A DNA stretch of 64,000 bases from Microbacterium sp. CBA3102 (GCF_007954505.1 NZ_CP042412.1:3100001-3164000), one strand, 5' to 3'. Positions 34,154 to 43,784 are shown, counted from the first letter of the stretch. Notes: generated by a model not told the origin, from the letters alone. Numbers and translations: made by a program.

Positions 34154-34728
34154 GCCTGCTCCTCGATGCTCCAACCGGCGTCGGTACGGTCATAGACGAT
34201 TCGTGTGTGGTGCCGGTCGGGCGCACCCTGCCAGAACTCGACACGGGTCGCGAGGAGCCTCCAGAGGACCCACTCCCCGGGCGCCACAGCGGCACGGGCC
34301 TGGGCCGAACGCGCCGCGAGGTCGGCTGCGCTCTCCTCGACGGATGCCTCTTGAATCCGTCCGCGGACACGCACGGCACGCAGGACGGGCTGCCACCAGA
34401 AGTTCAGCGCGGCCACCGGGTGCGCGTCGAGCTGGGCGGCCTTGCGCGAGGAGCGGGAACCCGCGAAGGCCCATCCGCGCTCATCCACGTCTTTGAGGAT
34501 CAGCGTCCGGGCGTCGGGTATGCCGTCGAGGTCGAGCGTCGCCAGGGTCATCGCGTGCGGCTCCGGCACTCCCGTCGCGGCCGCCGTCGTGATCCACTCC
34601 CGGAAGAGCGGTACCGGGTCATCGGGACGTTCGACGGCTTCACCCGGAGGTACTGCTCCCGTGAGCGAGGGCTGCACGCGCAACCACGCACTCATCTCGG
34701 AAGGACGGGATCGCGGCTCAGTCGACAT
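34150..34728 (-). CDS. pdxH: Pyridoxamine 5'-phosphate oxidase family protein
   Basis: The 192-residue protein has the FMN-binding split-barrel features of PdxH: HAMTLATLDLDGIPDARTLI, AFAGSRSSRKAAQLDAHPVA and ALNFWWQPVLRAVRVRGRI. The C-terminal part has VEFWQGAPDRHHTRIVYDR, close to the PdxH C-terminal block, with a changed last part. It probably makes PLP from pyridoxine or pyridoxamine phosphate. A CATAGT box lies 7 nt before the ATG. Confidence 0.82.
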   Translation of the reverse strand: MSTEPRSRPSEMSAWLRVQPSLTGAVPPGEAVERPDDPVPLFREWITTAAATGVPEPHAMTLATLDLDGIPDARTLILKDVDERGWAFAGSRSSRKAAQLDAHPVAALNFWWQPVLRAVRVRGRIQEASVEESAADLAARSAQARAAVAPGEWVLWRLLATRVEFWQGAPDRHHTRIVYDRTDAGWSIEEQA

Positions 34729-34794
34729 GCTCCCGACTATGCCATGAGTCGCCGAGTGGATCCGTCATCGACCTGCACAGCAGGGCGAGCGCGG

Positions 34795-36393
34795 TCAGGC
34801 GAGCTCGATGAGGTCCTGATACTCCTGGCTCCAGATGTCCTCGACGCCGTCGGGCAGGATCAGCACGCGCTCGGGGTTGAGCGACTGCACGGCGCCGGGG
34901 TCGTGCGAGACGAGGACCACCGCGCCCTCGTAGTGCGCGAGCGCTCCGAGGATCTCCTCACGTGAGGCGGGGTCGAGGTTGTTGGTCGGCTCATCGAGCA
35001 GCAGCAGGTTGGCGGACGACACGACGAGCGTCGCGAGGGACAGGCGGGTCTTCTCCCCACCGGAGAGCACCCCCGCCGGCTTGAGCACATCGTCCCCGGT
35101 GAACAGGAAGGAGCCGAGCACCTTGCGCGCTTCGGTCTCGGTGATGTGGGGCGCAGCAGACACCATGTTCTCGAGCACCGAACGGCTGACGTCGAGATTC
35201 TCGTGCTCCTGCGCGTAGTACCCGACCTTCAGTCCGTGACCGGGCTCGAGCTGGCCGGTATCGGGCTGATCGACGCCTGCGAGCATCCGCAGCAGCGTGG
35301 TCTTTCCGGCACCGTTGAGGCCGAGCACGACGACCTTGGACCCGCGGTCGATCGCGAGGTCGACATCGGTGAAGATCTCGAGCGAACCGTAGGACTTCGA
35401 GAGGCCGCTCGCCATCATCGGGGTCTTGCCGCACGGTGCCGGCTTCGGGAAGCGCAGCTTGGCGACCCGGTCCTCCTGACGGACCTCGTCGAGACCGGCG
35501 AGCAGCTTCTCGGCGCGGGCGATCATCTGGTGGGCGGCCGCGGCCTTCGAGGCCTTCGCGCCGAAACGGGCGGCCTGCAGCTGCAGCGTCGTCGCCTTCT
35601 TCTCGGCGTTCGCGCGCTCCTTCTTGCGACGCTCCTCATCCGCCACCCGCTGACGCAGGTAGTTCTTCCAGTTCATGTTGTAGGTGTCGATGATCTGGCG
35701 GTTCGCGTCGAGGTAGAACACCCGGTTCACGGTCTCGCCGACCAGTTCGACATCGTGGCTGATCACGATCAGACCACCCTTGTAGCCCTTGAGGAACTCT
35801 CGCAGCCACACGACGCTGTCCGCGTCGAGGTGGTTGGTCGGTTCGTCGAGGATCATCGTCTGCGCGTCCGAGAAGAGAATGCGCGCGAGCTCGATGCGAC
35901 GACGCTGCCCACCGGAAAGCGTCGACAGCGGCTGGTCGAGGATGCGGTCGGGAAGGGAGAGGTTGTTGGCGATCGAAGCCGCCTCCGCCTCCGCCGCATA
36001 GCCACCCTGACCCTCGAACTGCTCGGTCAGACGCGCGTAGCGCTTCATCGCCTTGTCGGCCACGGCCGGATCATCCGATCCCATCGCGAGTGCCGCCTCG
36101 GTCATCCCGAGGTTCAGCTGGCCGAGACCACGAGCGTCGAGGATGCGGGTGCGCGCGAGGTCTTCAGGGTTGCCCGAACGGGGGTCCTGCGGCAGGTAGC
36201 CGAGCTCGCCCGAGCGGGTCACACTGCCGCCGGACGGCAGGACGTCACCGGCGAGCACTTTGGTGAGCGTCGTCTTCCCGGCCCCGTTGCGGCCGACGAG
36301 TCCGATCTTGTCTCCGTCGGCGACACGGAACGAGACGTTCTCCATCAGCAGGCGCGCGCCAACGCGGATCTCGAGGTCGTGCACGGCAAGCAC
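34795..36393 (-). CDS. ABC-F family ATPase
   Basis: The 532-residue protein has two ABC domains without membrane parts: Walker A GRNGAGKTT and GLNGAGKTT, signatures LSGGQRRR and LSGGEKTR, and Walker B LDEPTNHLD and LDEPTNNLD. A charged linker (about 235-300, DEERRKKERANAEKK) joins them. ABC-F proteins act on the ribosome in translation or antibiotic protection. A housekeeping role is more likely than resistance. The start is GTG. A TATACT box lies about 50 nt upstream. Confidence 0.9.
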   Translation of the reverse strand: MLAVHDLEIRVGARLLMENVSFRVADGDKIGLVGRNGAGKTTLTKVLAGDVLPSGGSVTRSGELGYLPQDPRSGNPEDLARTRILDARGLGQLNLGMTEAALAMGSDDPAVADKAMKRYARLTEQFEGQGGYAAEAEAASIANNLSLPDRILDQPLSTLSGGQRRRIELARILFSDAQTMILDEPTNHLDADSVVWLREFLKGYKGGLIVISHDVELVGETVNRVFYLDANRQIIDTYNMNWKNYLRQRVADEERRKKERANAEKKATTLQLQAARFGAKASKAAAAHQMIARAEKLLAGLDEVRQEDRVAKLRFPKPAPCGKTPMMASGLSKSYGSLEIFTDVDLAIDRGSKVVVLGLNGAGKTTLLRMLAGVDQPDTGQLEPGHGLKVGYYAQEHENLDVSRSVLENMVSAAPHITETEARKVLGSFLFTGDDVLKPAGVLSGGEKTRLSLATLVVSSANLLLLDEPTNNLDPASREEILGALAHYEGAVVLVSHDPGAVQSLNPERVLILPDGVEDIWSQEYQDLIELA

Positions 36394-36544
36394 AGCAGAC
36401 GTCCGTTCTTTCGGGGAGGGTGGTCGGCCGATCGGCCAGCCTCCCAGTATATGCGTCGTAGCCGGGGGCCTCGCTCAGCAAGATCAATCCGGAGAGTGAC
36501 GCAGGCGATACCGCGGAGGGATGCCCACCGCCGCACCCGCCGCA

Positions 36545-36550
36545 TAACGT
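36545..36550 (+). promoter_or_regulatory. -10 box of the DedA gene
   Basis: TAACGT ends 6 nt before the GTG start of the DedA gene, with no ribosome site between. Confidence 0.5.
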
Positions 36551-36556
36551 GCTCGA

Positions 36557-37174
36557 GTGGACATCCTCAACGAGCTCATCATGCAGGCCATCGCCTCCCC
36601 CTGGCTGTACGTGGTCCTCTTCGCGGTCACGGTCATCGATGGCTTCTTCCCGCCCGTGCCCAGTGAGACCGTGCTCGTCGCCGCGGCGGCCGTCACCGCG
36701 TCGACGGGCGAGGGGAATCTCCTGCTCCTCGGTGTGGTCGCGGCGGTCGGTGCCGCGATCGGCGACAACCTCGCTTTCCTGATCGGGCGGGCGATCGGCA
36801 CCACACGCTTCGCCTGGATGCGGCGCCCCCGGGTCGCCGCCACCTTCGCCTACGCCCAGCATGCACTCGACCGACGCAGCGCCACTCTGATCCTCGGCGC
36901 CCGCTACATCCCGGTGGGGCGCGTCGCCGTCAACATGTCCGCCGGCGCTCTCGGCTTCCCCTGGCGGCGGTTCCTCCCGTTGAGCCTGATCGCCGGCACC
37001 AGCTGGAGTGTGTTCAGCCTCGCGATCGGCCTGCTCGCCGGTGCCTGGATCAAGGATCAGCCGCTGCTCAGCGGCGGCCTCGGGATCGTCATCGCCCTCG
37101 TCGTCGGGCTCGTGATCGACCGGATCGCCGCAGCCCGTCGCCGCCGCGCCCCGGCCGCGCAACTGGCAGGATGA
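36557..37174 (+). CDS. DedA-family membrane protein
   Basis: The 205-residue protein has the DedA fold with five or six hydrophobic segments and the conserved FFPPVPSETVLVAAA, AVGAAIGDNLAFLIGR and GARYIPVGRVAVNMSAG motifs. DedA proteins flip or sort lipids such as undecaprenyl phosphate or phosphatidylethanolamine in the membrane. It starts with GTG 6 nt after TAACGT and overlaps the histidine kinase gene by 4 nt, so they share a transcript. Confidence 0.88.
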   Translation: MDILNELIMQAIASPWLYVVLFAVTVIDGFFPPVPSETVLVAAAAVTASTGEGNLLLLGVVAAVGAAIGDNLAFLIGRAIGTTRFAWMRRPRVAATFAYAQHALDRRSATLILGARYIPVGRVAVNMSAGALGFPWRRFLPLSLIAGTSWSVFSLAIGLLAGAWIKDQPLLSGGLGIVIALVVGLVIDRIAAARRRRAPAAQLAG

Positions 37175-38430
37175 CAGTCATGGCACGCCGACGCGAGCGC
37201 ACACCTTTGCGCCAACGCATCAGCCGCCGCACCGCCGCCCTCGTGGCCTTGGGTGCGGCGGCCGCGGCGCTGTACGCCGTCCTGGTGTCGCTGCAGACCG
37301 TGTTGTACGGAACACCGCTGCCCCTGTCGTTCATCCTCGGTGCCGCTCTGTGCGCTTCGCCGCTGCTCGCACTCTCCCGCCCGGCATTGGCCATCGGCCT
37401 CTTCACGGCGGCCGCCCTCACCCTGCCCCTCACGGTCGTCACCGAGACCGCAGTCGAGTCCCCGTGGCCGTGGTCCGTCCCCGCACTCCTGACGTTCGTG
37501 CTCTTCGTCGGCGTCGTCACCTTCGTCCACGGCGGACGACTCGGCGCGTTCGCCCTGCTCCTCGGTGCGATCGCGTCGCTTCTCGCGCCGGTCATCCGCC
37601 CCGACCTGGTGGCGCGGCCGGAGTCCTCGGCGAGTGCCACAGCCGACCTCATCGTCACGACGGCGGTCGCCGCCGCGATGTTCCTCATCGCGGCTCTGGT
37701 CGCCGGTCGCGTCCGGGTCGCCGCCGAGCTGACGCGCGAGAAGGAGCACAGCGCGCTCGAGGAAGCCAGGCGCGCCCTCGTCGAGGAGCGCACCCGGATC
37801 GCCCGCGAGCTGCATGACGTCGTCGCGCACAGCATGTCGGTGATCCAGGTCCAGGCGTCGACCGCGCGGTACCGCATCCCCGAGTTGGGCGACGTGGCGA
37901 CGGCCGAGTTCGACGACATCGCCGCGACCGCGCGCAGCTCGCTCACCGAGATGCGACGGATGCTCGGTGTCCTCCGAACCGAGGATCAGGGTGCCGAGCT
38001 GGCCCCCCAGCAGGGCATCGACGACATCCCTGCCCTGGTCGACAGCATCCGGCGCGCCGGTGTCGAGGTCGGCCTCGTGCTCGAAGGCGGAGACACGACG
38101 AACGCCGAACCCGCCGTGCAGATCGCCGCGTTCCGTATCGTCCAGGAAGCACTGAGCAATGCGGTCCGCCACGCGCCCGGCGCAAGGATCGCGGTGCGGT
38201 TGCACGCGGACGCTCGCGCCGTCCACATCCGTGTGCACAACGCCGCGCCGCCGCACCGTCCTGATGGTCACGGAGGCGGCTACGGCCTGCGTGGCATGCG
38301 GGAACGCGCCGAGATCCTCGGCGGGAGCCTCTCCGCCGGCCCCGCGGAGGACGGCGGGTGGGATGTCGACGCCGTCCTTCCCGTCGCCCCCGGTAGCACC
38401 GCCTCTTCCCTCGACAAGGAGAATCCGTGA
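37171..38430 (+). CDS. Sensor histidine kinase (NarL-type system)
   Basis: The 419-residue kinase has four to five membrane segments (about 20-180) as a sensing part, then a HisKA_3 domain with the phosphorylated His in ARELHDVVAHSMSVIQ (about 215). The ATPase domain contains NAVRHAPGARIAV and GGYGLRGMRERAEILGGSL. It phosphorylates the response regulator downstream, which it overlaps by 4 nt. The signal is unknown. Confidence 0.92.
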   Translation: MTVMARRRERTPLRQRISRRTAALVALGAAAAALYAVLVSLQTVLYGTPLPLSFILGAALCASPLLALSRPALAIGLFTAAALTLPLTVVTETAVESPWPWSVPALLTFVLFVGVVTFVHGGRLGAFALLLGAIASLLAPVIRPDLVARPESSASATADLIVTTAVAAAMFLIAALVAGRVRVAAELTREKEHSALEEARRALVEERTRIARELHDVVAHSMSVIQVQASTARYRIPELGDVATAEFDDIAATARSSLTEMRRMLGVLRTEDQGAELAPQQGIDDIPALVDSIRRAGVEVGLVLEGGDTTNAEPAVQIAAFRIVQEALSNAVRHAPGARIAVRLHADARAVHIRVHNAAPPHRPDGHGGGYGLRGMRERAEILGGSLSAGPAEDGGWDVDAVLPVAPGSTASSLDKENP

Positions 38431-39098
38431 CGATCAGCGTGCTCATCGCCGACGACCAGGCCATGGTCCGCGCCGGATTCGCCGCGCTCCTCGATGCCCA
38501 CGAGGGGATCCGGGTGGCCGGACAGGCATCGACCGGGGACGAGGCCGTCACCCTCGCAGCACGTCTCGATCCCGACGTGATCCTGATGGACGTGCGCATG
38601 CCCGAGCTCGACGGGATCGAGGCGACCCGACGCATCCTCGGCCCGTCGTACCCGGCCGCGCATGTCCCCCGGATCCTCATGCTCACCACCTTCGACATCG
38701 ACGACTACGTATACGACGCGCTCGAGGCCGGGGCGAGCGGATTCCTGCTCAAGGACGCGTTGCCCGAAGAGCTCGTCCACGCCGTGCGGGTCGTCGCCGG
38801 CGGAGACGCCCTCCTCGCACCGAGCGTGACGCGGCGGATGATCGAGCAGTTCGCCGGCCGCCGCCCCCGCGCGCCACGCTCCGCGACCGCGCTCGCAGAA
38901 CTCACCGATCGTGAACGCGAGGTGCTCGTCCTGATCGGCAGGGGCCGCTCGAACACCGAGATCGCCGCCGACCTCTTCATCGCCGAGCAGACGGTGAAGA
39001 CACACGTCGGCAAGGTGCTCGCGAAGCTGAACCTGCGCGATCGCGTGCACGCCGTGATCCTGGCGTACGACACCGGTCTGGTCGAGCCGTCGTCCTGA
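38427..39098 (+). CDS. NarL/LuxR-family response regulator
   Basis: The 223-residue regulator has a receiver domain (residues 1-120) with phosphorylated Asp in PDVILMDVRMPELDG (about 55), and a C-terminal LuxR HTH with LTDREREVLVLIGRGRSNTE and IAADLFIAEQTVKTHVGKVL. The GTG start overlaps the kinase stop (GTGA). Its target is unknown, but the acyltransferase gene follows 98 nt downstream. Confidence 0.93.
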   Translation: MTISVLIADDQAMVRAGFAALLDAHEGIRVAGQASTGDEAVTLAARLDPDVILMDVRMPELDGIEATRRILGPSYPAAHVPRILMLTTFDIDDYVYDALEAGASGFLLKDALPEELVHAVRVVAGGDALLAPSVTRRMIEQFAGRRPRAPRSATALAELTDREREVLVLIGRGRSNTEIAADLFIAEQTVKTHVGKVLAKLNLRDRVHAVILAYDTGLVEPSS

Positions 39099-39196
39099 CT
39101 CACCCCCTCGTAGGGGGTCGCAACGGCACCCGGGGGTGATGCCGCTGCGGTCACCGCATCCATAGTCTCCTGGGACACCGCTCCCGAGGAGGACTC

Positions 39197-40507
39197 ATGG
39201 CCATCGTCCAGACGCCGCACGCCGCCGTTTCCGCGCGTCCCCGGCGCCCAGCCCGCGACACCGGGATCGACTTCGTCCGGGCGCTCTGCGTGCTGGGCGT
39301 GGTGCTCCTGCATTCGATCATGGTGGGGGTCACGGTCGCCGACCAGGGCCCTGTCTTCACCAATGCCAGCGACGGCACCGCGTGGATCGCGCCGCTCAGC
39401 TGGTTGCTCCAGGTGATGCCTCTCTTCTTCGTGATCGGCGGCTTCTCCGGACTCCTCGCCTACCGGCGGACTCGGGAGCGCGGAGGCACGGCGATCGGAT
39501 TCATCGCGGGTCGACTGCACCGCCTGCTGCGGCCCGCCGTCTTCACGATCGCGGCCGTCGGGGTGGGTCTGGCACTGCTCACGGTCGCCGGGGTCCCTGC
39601 CGACCTCATCGCGACCGCGGGATTCCGCTACGGCCAACCCCTGTGGTTCCTCGGCGTGTTCCTGCTCTGCCAGACCCTGCTCCCGCTGCTCGCCTCGGCG
39701 CACGAGCGGGCTCCGCATCGTACGATCACCGTGCTGGCCGCGGCGGCGATCGCCGTCGATGTGCTGCGCGCCGTGACCGGACTGGAAGGGCTCGGCTTCC
39801 TGAACCTCGCCTTCGTCTGGATGGCCCTGCAGCAACTCGGCTTTTTCCTCGCCGACGGACGCATCGACGCGCTCCGCAGGCGCACACGGGCGGCAGCCGG
39901 ATTCGGTGCGTTGCTGGTGCTCGTCGCCACGTTCGCGTCCGGCCTCTACTCCTCCGACCTGATCGCGAACATCAATCCGCCGACCGGAGCGCTCCTCCTC
40001 GTGGGTGTTGCGCACACGAGCCTGCTGTCCTTGCACCGCGAGCGGCTCGAACGTTTCAGCCGGCGACCCCGCGTCGCAGCCTTCACCGGATTCGTGACCG
40101 TCCGCACCATGACGATCTACCTCTGGCACATGCCCGTGCTGCTCGTGATGGCGGGCGTCACCGCGGTCTCTGCGATGGCCGTCGGGGACACCCTTCCCGC
40201 ACTCGACAGCGCGGGCTGGTGGGCCGGCCGTCCGCTCTGGCTCGTCACCGCCCTGGCACTCACCGCACTCGCCGCCGTCGCGTTCACTCGATTCGAGGCA
40301 CAGCCCGCGCCGCAGGCGACGGCTTCGCGACCGCGGCTGGTGGTCGGTGTCCTGAGCGGTCTGATCGGCATCGTGCTGCTCCTGGTGCTCGGCACCTCGG
40401 TGGCCACCGCGCTGATCGCCGTCGCACTGCTCCTGAGCGCTCTCCGCCTCTGCTCCCGGGAGAAGACCTCGCCGTCACCGGCAACGGGTGTCCTCGTCCC
40501 AGCCTAG
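39197..40507 (+). CDS. Membrane acyltransferase (acyltransferase 3 family)
   Basis: The 436-residue protein begins with DTGIDFVRALCVLGVVLLHS, the family motif with catalytic-type His, and has about ten membrane segments. It likely transfers an acyl group to an envelope sugar or lipid. The donor and substrate are unknown. A strong AGGAGG site precedes the ATG. Its end is only 3 nt from the end of bioN, which reads the other way. Confidence 0.85.
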   Translation: MAIVQTPHAAVSARPRRPARDTGIDFVRALCVLGVVLLHSIMVGVTVADQGPVFTNASDGTAWIAPLSWLLQVMPLFFVIGGFSGLLAYRRTRERGGTAIGFIAGRLHRLLRPAVFTIAAVGVGLALLTVAGVPADLIATAGFRYGQPLWFLGVFLLCQTLLPLLASAHERAPHRTITVLAAAAIAVDVLRAVTGLEGLGFLNLAFVWMALQQLGFFLADGRIDALRRRTRAAAGFGALLVLVATFASGLYSSDLIANINPPTGALLLVGVAHTSLLSLHRERLERFSRRPRVAAFTGFVTVRTMTIYLWHMPVLLVMAGVTAVSAMAVGDTLPALDSAGWWAGRPLWLVTALALTALAAVAFTRFEAQPAPQATASRPRLVVGVLSGLIGIVLLLVLGTSVATALIAVALLLSALRLCSREKTSPSPATGVLVPA

Positions 40508-40510
40508 AGG

Positions 40511-41104
40511 TCAACCGATACCCCGGGCCGCCAGCGCGTCACCGACCTCGTCCGCATGACGCAGGGCCAGCACGAGCAGCGGGACGACCGCGCGCACCCC
40601 CAACCGCACGCCGCGGGCGCGCTCCGCCTCCCGGAGGCGCTCGAGGAACCCGGCCATCACCGGGATCGTCGTGAGGGTGAGTGAGACGGTGAGGGCCGCG
40701 GCATCGGGATCCACCCCGAAACGGTGGAGCGGCCGCAGGACGCGACGGAGCACAGCGAGGAGGTCGGACACTCGCGTCGTGAGCGTCAAGAGACTCGCAA
40801 GGAGGAGCACGGCGACGACTCGCCCCGTGTTGACCCAGGCGGCGGAGAGCGAGACGAAGACCGCCAGAGCGACGCCGAGCACGACGACGAGCCAGCGCAG
40901 ACGCCAGATCTCGACGAACGGCACCCGGAGCGGGAGACCGCCGATGGCGTACAGCGCCAGCACGAGGGTCAGGGATACGGTGATGCTGAGCGGGTCATGC
41001 GGGTACAGCGACAGGACGAGGGATCCGAGCGCCAGGGCCGCCAGCTTGAACGTGACACGAGCCCGATAGAGAATGCCGTGCCCGGGAATGTACAGTGCGA
41101 TCAT
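40511..41104 (-). CDS. bioN: ECF transporter transmembrane protein (biotin, EcfT/BioN)
   Basis: The 197-residue membrane protein is the EcfT-type subunit, with five or six membrane segments and the coupling motif ERLREAERARGVRL and a later HADEVGDALAARG (the Ala-Arg-Gly coupling motifs). The ATG overlaps the bioM stop (ATGA). It works with bioM and a substrate-binding BioY, which is not found next to it. Confidence 0.85.
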   Translation of the reverse strand: MIALYIPGHGILYRARVTFKLAALALGSLVLSLYPHDPLSITVSLTLVLALYAIGGLPLRVPFVEIWRLRWLVVVLGVALAVFVSLSAAWVNTGRVVAVLLLASLLTLTTRVSDLLAVLRRVLRPLHRFGVDPDAAALTVSLTLTTIPVMAGFLERLREAERARGVRLGVRAVVPLLVLALRHADEVGDALAARGIG

Positions 41105-41805
41105 GCGCACGCCCGACGGTAGGCCTCGATCACCGTCGCCGGCTCACCCACGGTACTGACCCGCCCCTCCTCGAACAGCACGACCGCCTCGCAGCGCGCG
41201 GCCAGCTCGAGATCGTGCGTCACGACCACCACCTGGGACGGCTGCGCGAGCAGGAGATCGCCGATGCGGCGCGCGTTGCGGAGATCGAGGAGAGTCGTCG
41301 GCTCATCGGCCACGATCAACTCGGGCTCGGTGATGAGCACGGAAGCGAGCGCGAGCATCTGCTTCTGTCCGCCGGACAGACTCGACGCCGGGACATCGGC
41401 GTGGCGCGCCAGACCATGCGCGTCGAGCGCCGCGCGCACCAGCGCGTCCGCCTCTGCTTTCGGACGCCCGCGCACCGAGAGCGCGAGATCTTCAGCCGGT
41501 GTCGGCATGAGGATCTGCGCGTCGGGATTGGTGAACACGAACCCCACACGCCTGCGGACGTCCGCCCGATCCCGCTGCGGATCGATCCCGTGTACCGACA
41601 CGTGACCGCGGCTCGGTGCCACCAGCCCGTTCAGAAGCCGCACGAACGTCGACTTCCCCGACCCGTTCGCTCCGATCACGGCGATCGTGGGGGCGCTCAG
41701 CTCCAGCGTGACGTCCTCGAGCACGGAGCGACCATCGAACTCCACCGACACCCCGTCGACCGCGATCACACCGTGTGCGACCGGGGTTCGTCCTGCCATC
41801 GTCAT
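41101..41805 (-). CDS. bioM: ECF transporter ATPase (biotin, BioM)
   Basis: The 234-residue ATPase has Walker A GANGSGKST, signature LSGGQKQM and Walker B ELIVADEPTTLLDL, with the switch His in VVTHDLELA. It energises ECF uptake with bioN. It starts at an ATG with GGAGG 5 nt upstream. Its promoter lies in the gap with two BioQ-like boxes, so biotin control is likely. Confidence 0.88.
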   Translation of the reverse strand: MTMAGRTPVAHGVIAVDGVSVEFDGRSVLEDVTLELSAPTIAVIGANGSGKSTFVRLLNGLVAPSRGHVSVHGIDPQRDRADVRRRVGFVFTNPDAQILMPTPAEDLALSVRGRPKAEADALVRAALDAHGLARHADVPASSLSGGQKQMLALASVLITEPELIVADEPTTLLDLRNARRIGDLLLAQPSQVVVVTHDLELAARCEAVVLFEEGRVSTVGEPATVIEAYRRACA

Positions 41806-41828
41806 CGCTTCCTCCGCTGCCGCGCCCG

Positions 41829-41869
41829 TGAACCTGAACAGTGTTCACCTGAACGCCGTTCACTATAAT
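41829..41869. promoter_or_regulatory. BioQ-type operators and bioQ -10 box
   Basis: Two TGAAC-N3-GTTCA palindromes (41835-41847 and 41850-41862) plus an extra TGAAC half site at 41829 lie in the divergent gap of bioM and the TetR gene. They match the BioQ box form TGAAC-N3-GTT(A/C)-. TATAAT (41864-41869) ends 6 nt before the regulator ATG. On the other strand TATAGT overlaps it, so both promoters are covered by the boxes. Confidence 0.8.
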
Positions 41870-41875
41870 GGGCGC

Positions 41876-42460
41876 ATGACCCCCGACCCCAATCCGGCCC
41901 GACACGATCGAGACAGCGTCGCCCGCAACGCGCTCGAACTCCTGGATGAGGTCGGGCTCGCGGACCTCTCGATGCGGCGCATCGCCGGTCGGCTCGACGT
42001 CCAGCCGAGTGCCCTGTACTGGCACTTCGCGAGCAAACAGGAGCTGCTCGCCGAACTCGCCGATCGCATCACGGCGTCGATCCCCCTCCACGGCACCGAC
42101 GTCTTGGAGACCGCACGCGGGATCCGCGACGCCCTGTTCGCCTATCGCGACGGCGCGGAACTGGTGCTCAGCACCTATGCCCTGCAGCTCGGCTCATCGC
42201 ACGCCCAGTCTGCGCTGACACAGGCGCTGCGGGCCCAGGGAGCGATCGATGCCGACGAGCGTGGTGCCGCCCTCCTGCACTTCGTCCTCGGGCACGCCAC
42301 CCTCGTCCAGCAGAGAATGCACGCCGACAGTCACGGAGCACTGCTCCCCACCCCGGAGCCCGATGTCACGGCCGGGCTCGACCGGGTCTTCGACCTCGGT
42401 GTCCGCGCCCTCGCCGGCGAACTCAGCGCGCGGGCGACTCCGACGCCTCCCCGAGGCTGA
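41876..42460 (+). CDS. bioQ: TetR-family biotin repressor BioQ-like
   Basis: The 194-residue protein has an N-terminal TetR HTH (LADLSMRRIAGRLDVQPSAL followed by YWHFASKQELLAELADR, about residues 25-62) and a TetR C-terminal ligand domain. It is divergent from bioMN, with two BioQ-type boxes in the shared promoter. In Corynebacterium and Mycobacterium BioQ represses biotin genes. Its ATG follows TATAAT by 6 nt, so it is probably autoregulated and leaderless. Confidence 0.8.
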   Translation: MTPDPNPARHDRDSVARNALELLDEVGLADLSMRRIAGRLDVQPSALYWHFASKQELLAELADRITASIPLHGTDVLETARGIRDALFAYRDGAELVLSTYALQLGSSHAQSALTQALRAQGAIDADERGAALLHFVLGHATLVQQRMHADSHGALLPTPEPDVTAGLDRVFDLGVRALAGELSARATPTPPRG

Positions 42461-42541
42461 GTCCGGGATCCTCGGCTACCACAGTGAGCGGTGCCGCCCC
42501 GTGGAGCGACGACCACGCACGTCTCAGCGTCGGTCCCGGGG

Positions 42542-43696
42542 TCAGCGATCGACGAGCGCGGCGATGCGCTCGACTGCTTCGGTGAGAATCTCCGGACTCG
42601 TGCCGAAGTTCAACCGAACGTGCCCGGCGCCTTCGATCCCGAACGCGGGGCCGAAGTGCAGAGCGACTTTGGCGTCCCTCAGGATACGTCGTGCGGGGTT
42701 CTCCCCCCATCCCAGGGCGGAGAGGTCGATCCAGGCAAGGTATCCCGCCTCGGGTATGCGATAGCGCGCGCCGGGCAGATGCGAGGCGAGCAGGTCTTCG
42801 AGGAGGACGCGATTCTCGTCCAGGGTGCGCAGCAGACCGTCGAGCCACTCATCGCTCTCTTCCGAGAACGCGGCGACGGCAGCCAGGAGCCCGAACTGCC
42901 CCGTGCGCCACTCGACTTCCACCGGAAGACCCCGCACGACCGCGGTCGTCTCCTCATCGGCCGTGACCATCAGCGCGCACTTGAGCCCGGCGAGGTTGAA
43001 CGCCTTGCTGGCGCTGACCACCGCGTATCCGACCCGTCGAGCGGCGTCGCTCGCGGCGAGGAAAGGAGTGAACCCCGTCCCGGGCTGTGCGAGCGGCGCA
43101 TGGATCTCGTCCGAGATGACCGCGACGCCGAACTCCTCGGCCAGGTCCGCGAGAGCAGCCAGACTCTCCCGAGCGTGCACGCTTCCGGTCGGATTGTGCG
43201 GATTGCACAGCAGCATCGCCGTCGCGCCGTCTTCGAAGGCGCCGCGGATCCCAGCGAGGTCGAGCTCCCACCCGATCCCCGTGTCGCGCAGCGGCACCCT
43301 CTCGACCTCGGCACCGGACTCGGCGACCAGGTCGTAGAAGGGCGGATACACCGGCGGGGTCACGACGACTCGCTCGCCCGGCTGGGTCACCCGACGCAGG
43401 ATCTCGACGAGGCCCATGCTGACATCCGCGGTGCTGCGCATGCGGGCGGGATCCGGGGACCACCCGTAGCGGCGCGCCGCGAACGCCGCGAACGACTCGG
43501 CGAGGGGTGTCCGGGAGGCCACGTAACCGGTGTCGCCGACCTCCACCGCGCGCTGCAGCGCGGCGGAGACGGCAGGTGCGAGCGGGAAATCGGTCTCTGC
43601 GACGAAGAGCGGAAGCACGTCGGCCGGGTACTCGCGCCACTTCTCGCTGCTGCGCTCACGGAGTTCTGCCAGAGGCAGCGCCTTCACCTGAAGCAT
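42542..43696 (-). CDS. PatB/MalY-type PLP-dependent C-S lyase
   Basis: The 384-residue protein is a class I/II aminotransferase fold enzyme of the cystathionine beta-lyase/MalY type: FVAETDFPLAPAV, NPHNPTGSV, VISDEIHAPL and the PLP Lys in SASKAFNLAGLK. It likely splits cystathionine or another C-S amino acid. I chose the ATG with GGGAG 6 nt upstream (MLQVKALPL). The GTG 24 nt earlier is less likely. It is the last chromosomal gene before the island. Confidence 0.85.
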   Translation of the reverse strand: MLQVKALPLAELRERSSEKWREYPADVLPLFVAETDFPLAPAVSAALQRAVEVGDTGYVASRTPLAESFAAFAARRYGWSPDPARMRSTADVSMGLVEILRRVTQPGERVVVTPPVYPPFYDLVAESGAEVERVPLRDTGIGWELDLAGIRGAFEDGATAMLLCNPHNPTGSVHARESLAALADLAEEFGVAVISDEIHAPLAQPGTGFTPFLAASDAARRVGYAVVSASKAFNLAGLKCALMVTADEETTAVVRGLPVEVEWRTGQFGLLAAVAAFSEESDEWLDGLLRTLDENRVLLEDLLASHLPGARYRIPEAGYLAWIDLSALGWGENPARRILRDAKVALHFGPAFGIEGAGHVRLNFGTSPEILTEAVERIAALVDR

Positions 43697-43784
43697 TCGT
43701 TCTCCCGAGATTCGACACACGCCATCGCGGTGTCCTCCGAACCGGCGCGCGTCGATGACGCCGACCGACGGTCCTCCGTGACGG

